Assembly: GCF_025340265.1 (NCBI RefSeq)
Contig: NZ_CP022708.1
Coordinates: 1,268,501 to 1,332,500, forward strand
Direction of reading: 5' to 3'
Length of the DNA stretch: 64,000 bases
Origin: Novosphingobium sp. 9
GTDB taxonomy: Bacteria > Pseudomonadota > Alphaproteobacteria > Sphingomonadales > Sphingomonadaceae
In this document: one piece after another, positions 61,142 through 64,000 of the stretch
Layout: each line of letters begins with the position of its first letter
Numbering within the stretch: the first letter of the stretch is position 1
Notes under the pieces: model-generated
The model's input: only the letters and a program-made list of their open reading frames with translations
Told to the model about the DNA's origin: nothing
Databases searched by the model: none
Made by a program: the position numbers and the translations under genes

Positions 61142-63450
61142 ATGTCCGATACCCGCAGTACCATAGCCGCCCTTGCACTGGCCTGTCTGGGATCGTCGCT
61201 GCCGGCAACGCCCGCTCATGCCGAGCATGCGCCTTCCACGACCCCAACCGCGACCACACTCCGTCTTGCCCCCGCCCGGCTGGCCAGCGAGACATGGATC
61301 GTGCCGCCGGTCGTCATGCCGGGTACGCGTCTCCCCACACCGCCGGGTTATTCCGTTTCCTGGATGCTGGACGGCCAGCGCCTGCGAACCTCCGTGCTGC
61401 AGAACGCCAGCAGCAAGGCAAAGGCCGTACAACTCACCGGCACCATGACCTTGCCAACCGGCGAAGCGATCACCAAGCGCTTCAAGGTGCTGCTGCTTGG
61501 CAACGACGCGCATCGGCTGATCGCCTACGCCCGTATCCCGACGGGGGCGCAACAGGCCAACCAGCCGCTGATCGCACGCAGCGTGCATCTGGCACTCGGC
61601 ATTCCGGGAAAGAAACCACAACCGCTCAATGGCAACTACGGCGTACTGTTCGCCAGCGGTGACTATGTCGGCATCGACCGCGTCGACCAGCGCGGTATCG
61701 CCAACCCAGCGCTGTTCTATTTTGCCGACGGCAGTCTGGGCATCATCGCCACCCGCGTGACCATGGCAGGTACGCCCGTGCCATCGCAATCGTCCAGCGC
61801 CCTGATCTACAAGGCGGATCCGCACCACCATGCGAACTTCACCGAACTGGGTCTGCTCCATCTGGATGCCGCTGGCGAGGTTCGGTATCCGCAAGCCGTA
61901 TGGGATTCATCCGCCGGGCACTACGTGGTATCCTGGAAGGACCAGTCCGGCGCCCCACACTGGGCGACAGTGGAGGATCTGGCCCGAACGGAGATGGTCC
62001 CAACGCCGTACTTCCCTTTCGCCCACGGGATGCGTTCGCAGATTGCCGTGCGGGGAAATCTCAGCGCAACTCATGAGGGACCGCTCGCAAGTGTCGACAC
62101 AAGGTCAGGCGATACGGGTCTGGGGGCATTGCCGATGCCGGGGTGGCCAGCAGCCTGGCGATCAGCGGTAGCGTCGCCAAGGCGCTGACCAACCGCTTCG
62201 GCCGCATCGTGAACACGAAATCCTGGGTCGATCCGCGAACCATCGTGGCAGGAGACGTCGCCGCCTTGGGCACCGCCCGCGTCCATCTGCTCTATTCGGA
62301 TGGCTCCACTGCAACGCGCGCCATCGACTGGAACAAGGCCGATCTCCGCCGCCTCGCGGCAGCGCGGACCGGGACTTTCACGATCAGGGGACAGGTTCGG
62401 CAACGCGCCTATCCGGAGATTTTCGCCTACAACCGCGCCGATCCGGTGATCTACCGCTACGATCATGCCGGCACCACCAAATACCTGTTCGTCGCCACCG
62501 ATGACACAGGCAATCATAACGTGGCCTCGCCCCATCTGGCGATCCGCGTCGCCGACAGCATCAGCGAACTCGCCGACGCCAATGGCGGCCTTGCCCGCGA
62601 GGTCGACTTGCTCAATCGCCGCACGCGCCATGATCGAACCGTTGAAGGCAAAGTGATCGCGGGGTGTTACTGGGCTCCCGAACTGCACGAAATCGGCGGT
62701 CGGCTCTCCCTTCTTTTCGCGCCCTGCTTCAATCCTGACGACAACCAGAAGAACGAAGGTGGACTCTGGTCCACCGTCGAATCGCACATCATGCAACTGC
62801 GCGAAGGCGGCGATCCGGCAAACCCGGCGGACTGGTCGAAACCGGCGGCCGTGCTCAAGGCCGACGGCAACCCGCTGGGGCGCGAGGGCTTCGCGCACAA
62901 CATCAGCCTCGACATGTCCTATTTCGAAGTGCGCGGGCAGGGATACTATATCTGGTCGCAACGCTATCTTCCGGGCGCCACACCGATGGGCGATCCCCTG
63001 ACATGGATCGCCAAAGTGGATCCGGCCCAGCCGACCCGGCTGACATCGCCTCCCGCCCCGATCATCGCCCCCGATCTCTCGGTCGAGGAAAACCTCGCAG
63101 AAGGCGGGTTTGCGCTGGTTCATGATGGCCGTGTAACGATCATCTATTCAAGTTCGAGCGTGAGTCCGACATATGTCGTCAGCGGGCAATGGGCCAACGC
63201 GGATGCCGACCTGACGAATATCGACAACTGGCACAAGTGGGGTGCCCCGCTTCAGAAGAGCGCGCCGATGCCGGCAGGTATCACGGACTATCAGCATTAT
63301 CAGCAGGGGCCCGGCCACGGCGCCTTCACCACCGACGAAGACGGCAACACGCTCTACATCTACCATACCTGGGGCAATGGCGTGGGGGGGACGGACGCGA
63401 TGCCCGAGTTCGACGCGTCCATTGGGTTGCCGATCAGCGCCCGATCCTAG
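61142..63450 (+). pseudogene. secreted GH43-like protein with Ig-like domain, frameshifted as sequenced
   Basis: The first frame starts with a signal peptide (STIAALALACLGSSLPATPA) and a lectin/LamG-like or propeller-type region (VLFASGDYVGIDRVDQRGIA, VSWKDQSGAPHWATVEDL). It runs to SGDTGLG. The next frame begins GIADAGVASSLAISGSVAKA, an Ig-like domain (VHLLYSDGSTATRAIDWNKA), and then a GH43-type domain (CYWAPELHEIGGRLSLLFAP, EENLAEGGFALVHDGRVTII). They join at a GGGGG run (62122..62126); one extra G restores a 769-residue protein. The pair with the previous gene suggests one saccharide-degradation unit. It may be intact in the organism. Confidence 0.75.
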
Positions 63451-63619
63451 ACATGAGTTCCGATGAGGAGGTCGCACCCGCCAATCGCACCGTAACGATG
63501 CGCGTTACGATCAAGCCGCGGTCTTGATGCACAAGCCGTGCCTGCCGGCAAAAGTGCACAGGGCAGGCGCGTCATAAACAGCGGTCATGCAAGACCGATC
63601 AGGTGCACTACCTGCAAGA

Positions 63620-63652
63620 CAAAGGCCGACGGAACGGATCCGCCGGCCTTTG
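63620..63652 (-). terminator. rho-independent terminator of recA
   Basis: CAAAGGCCG (63620..63628) and CGGCCTTTG (63644..63652) are exact complements; the stem extends inward with one mismatch. On the minus strand it is 34 bases after the recA stop. The T run is interrupted. Confidence 0.7.
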
Positions 63653-63685
63653 TTGTTTATCCTGCGACCTGCCGGTTGAGAGGCC

Positions 63686-64000
63686 TTATTCGTCTTCCGC
63701 CGAGGGGCCGACCATCATCTCTTCGGCAAGACCTTCGGTCTTCGTGCGGATCGCCTTTTCGATGCGATCGCAAATCTCGGAATTTTCCTTCAGGTAGGTC
63801 TTCGCGTTCTCGCGGCCCTGACCGATGCGGATCGAATCGTAGCTGAACCACGAACCCGACTTTTCGACGATGCCGGCCTTCACGCCAAGGTCGAGGATCT
63901 CGCCGATCTTCGAGATACCCTCACCATACATGATGTCGAACTCGACCTGCTTGAACGGCGGGGCGACCTTGTTCTTGACCACTTTCACGCGGGTGGCGTT
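63686..64000 (-). CDS. recA: recombinase RecA (5' part outside window)
   Basis: The last 104 residues of RecA are visible, in a frame open to the window edge. Hallmarks: [59 protein letters not shown], and an acidic C-terminal tail ending GPSAEDE. RecA forms the strand-exchange filament and triggers the SOS response. The nucleotide-binding core is beyond base 64000. It is convergent with the GH43 genes. Confidence 0.97.
   Translation of the reverse strand, partial: NATRVKVVKNKVAPPFKQVEFDIMYGEGISKIGEILDLGVKAGIVEKSGSWFSYDSIRIGQGRENAKTYLKENSEICDRIEKAIRTKTEGLAEEMMVGPSAEDE

Overview
The window is chromosomal DNA of a high-GC alphaproteobacterium, most likely a sphingomonad such as Novosphingobium. 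Four things point there: a full-length CtrA, an ATP12-type F1 assembly chaperone, an exosortase-A-type O-glycosylation ligase and glycosyltransferase pair, and intergenic palindromes typical of that group. The genus is an inference. Almost everything is housekeeping and densely packed. I saw no tRNA, rRNA, CRISPR array, transposase or phage gene.

Layout. 1-5.6 kb: clpB (3' end outside the window), then an M16 peptidase coupled to a small protein. 5.7-10.9 kb (minus): gatC-gatA-gatB, two tandem FKBP isomerases, rpsU. 11.2-14.5 kb (plus): five tightly overlapping genes (crcB, an RluA-type pseudouridine synthase, a HAD phosphatase, a small membrane protein, ATP12 chaperone). 14.5-18.8 kb (minus): a beta-barrel protein and a complete Mla/MCE lipid transporter. 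19-21.8 kb: valS. 22-25.1 kb (minus): bamD, an Rrf2 regulator (broken as sequenced) and recN. 25.3-31.6 kb: a Kef-type antiporter, glutaminase, alaS. 31.9-36.6 kb: an MFS exporter, small membrane proteins, a cobalamin adenosyltransferase, a repeat-rich gap, and 3-hydroxyacyl-CoA dehydrogenase. 37-42 kb: mutS and maeB, divergent. 42.2-45.4 kb: two secreted unknowns, trmB, ctrA. 45.5-51 kb: the exosortase-associated pair and a large unknown membrane protein. 51.2-57.3 kb: gltB-gltD. 57.3-59.3 kb: a lower-GC, gene-poor stretch. 59.3-63.5 kb: two secreted GH43-type glycosidase-like proteins. The window ends in the 3' part of recA.

Two signals cut across the genes. First, four otherwise convincing genes (Rrf2 regulator, a DUF3617-like protein, gltD, the second GH43-like protein) each break at a G or C run where adding one base restores the full reading frame. 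This looks like a systematic homopolymer undercall rather than four mutations. Second, palindromic repeats are frequent. One 65-bp palindrome lies inside the valS reading frame and adds residues to valyl-tRNA synthetase; a related copy lies after gltD. An exact 32-bp inverted pair lies before the 3-hydroxyacyl-CoA dehydrogenase gene, and a 33-bp-arm hairpin lies between valS and recN.

I did not find a clearly new multi-gene system. The best candidates for follow-up are the protein-coding palindrome in valS, the compositionally odd patch just before it, the exosortase-associated locus with no exosortase, and the unrecognised 819-residue membrane protein beside it.
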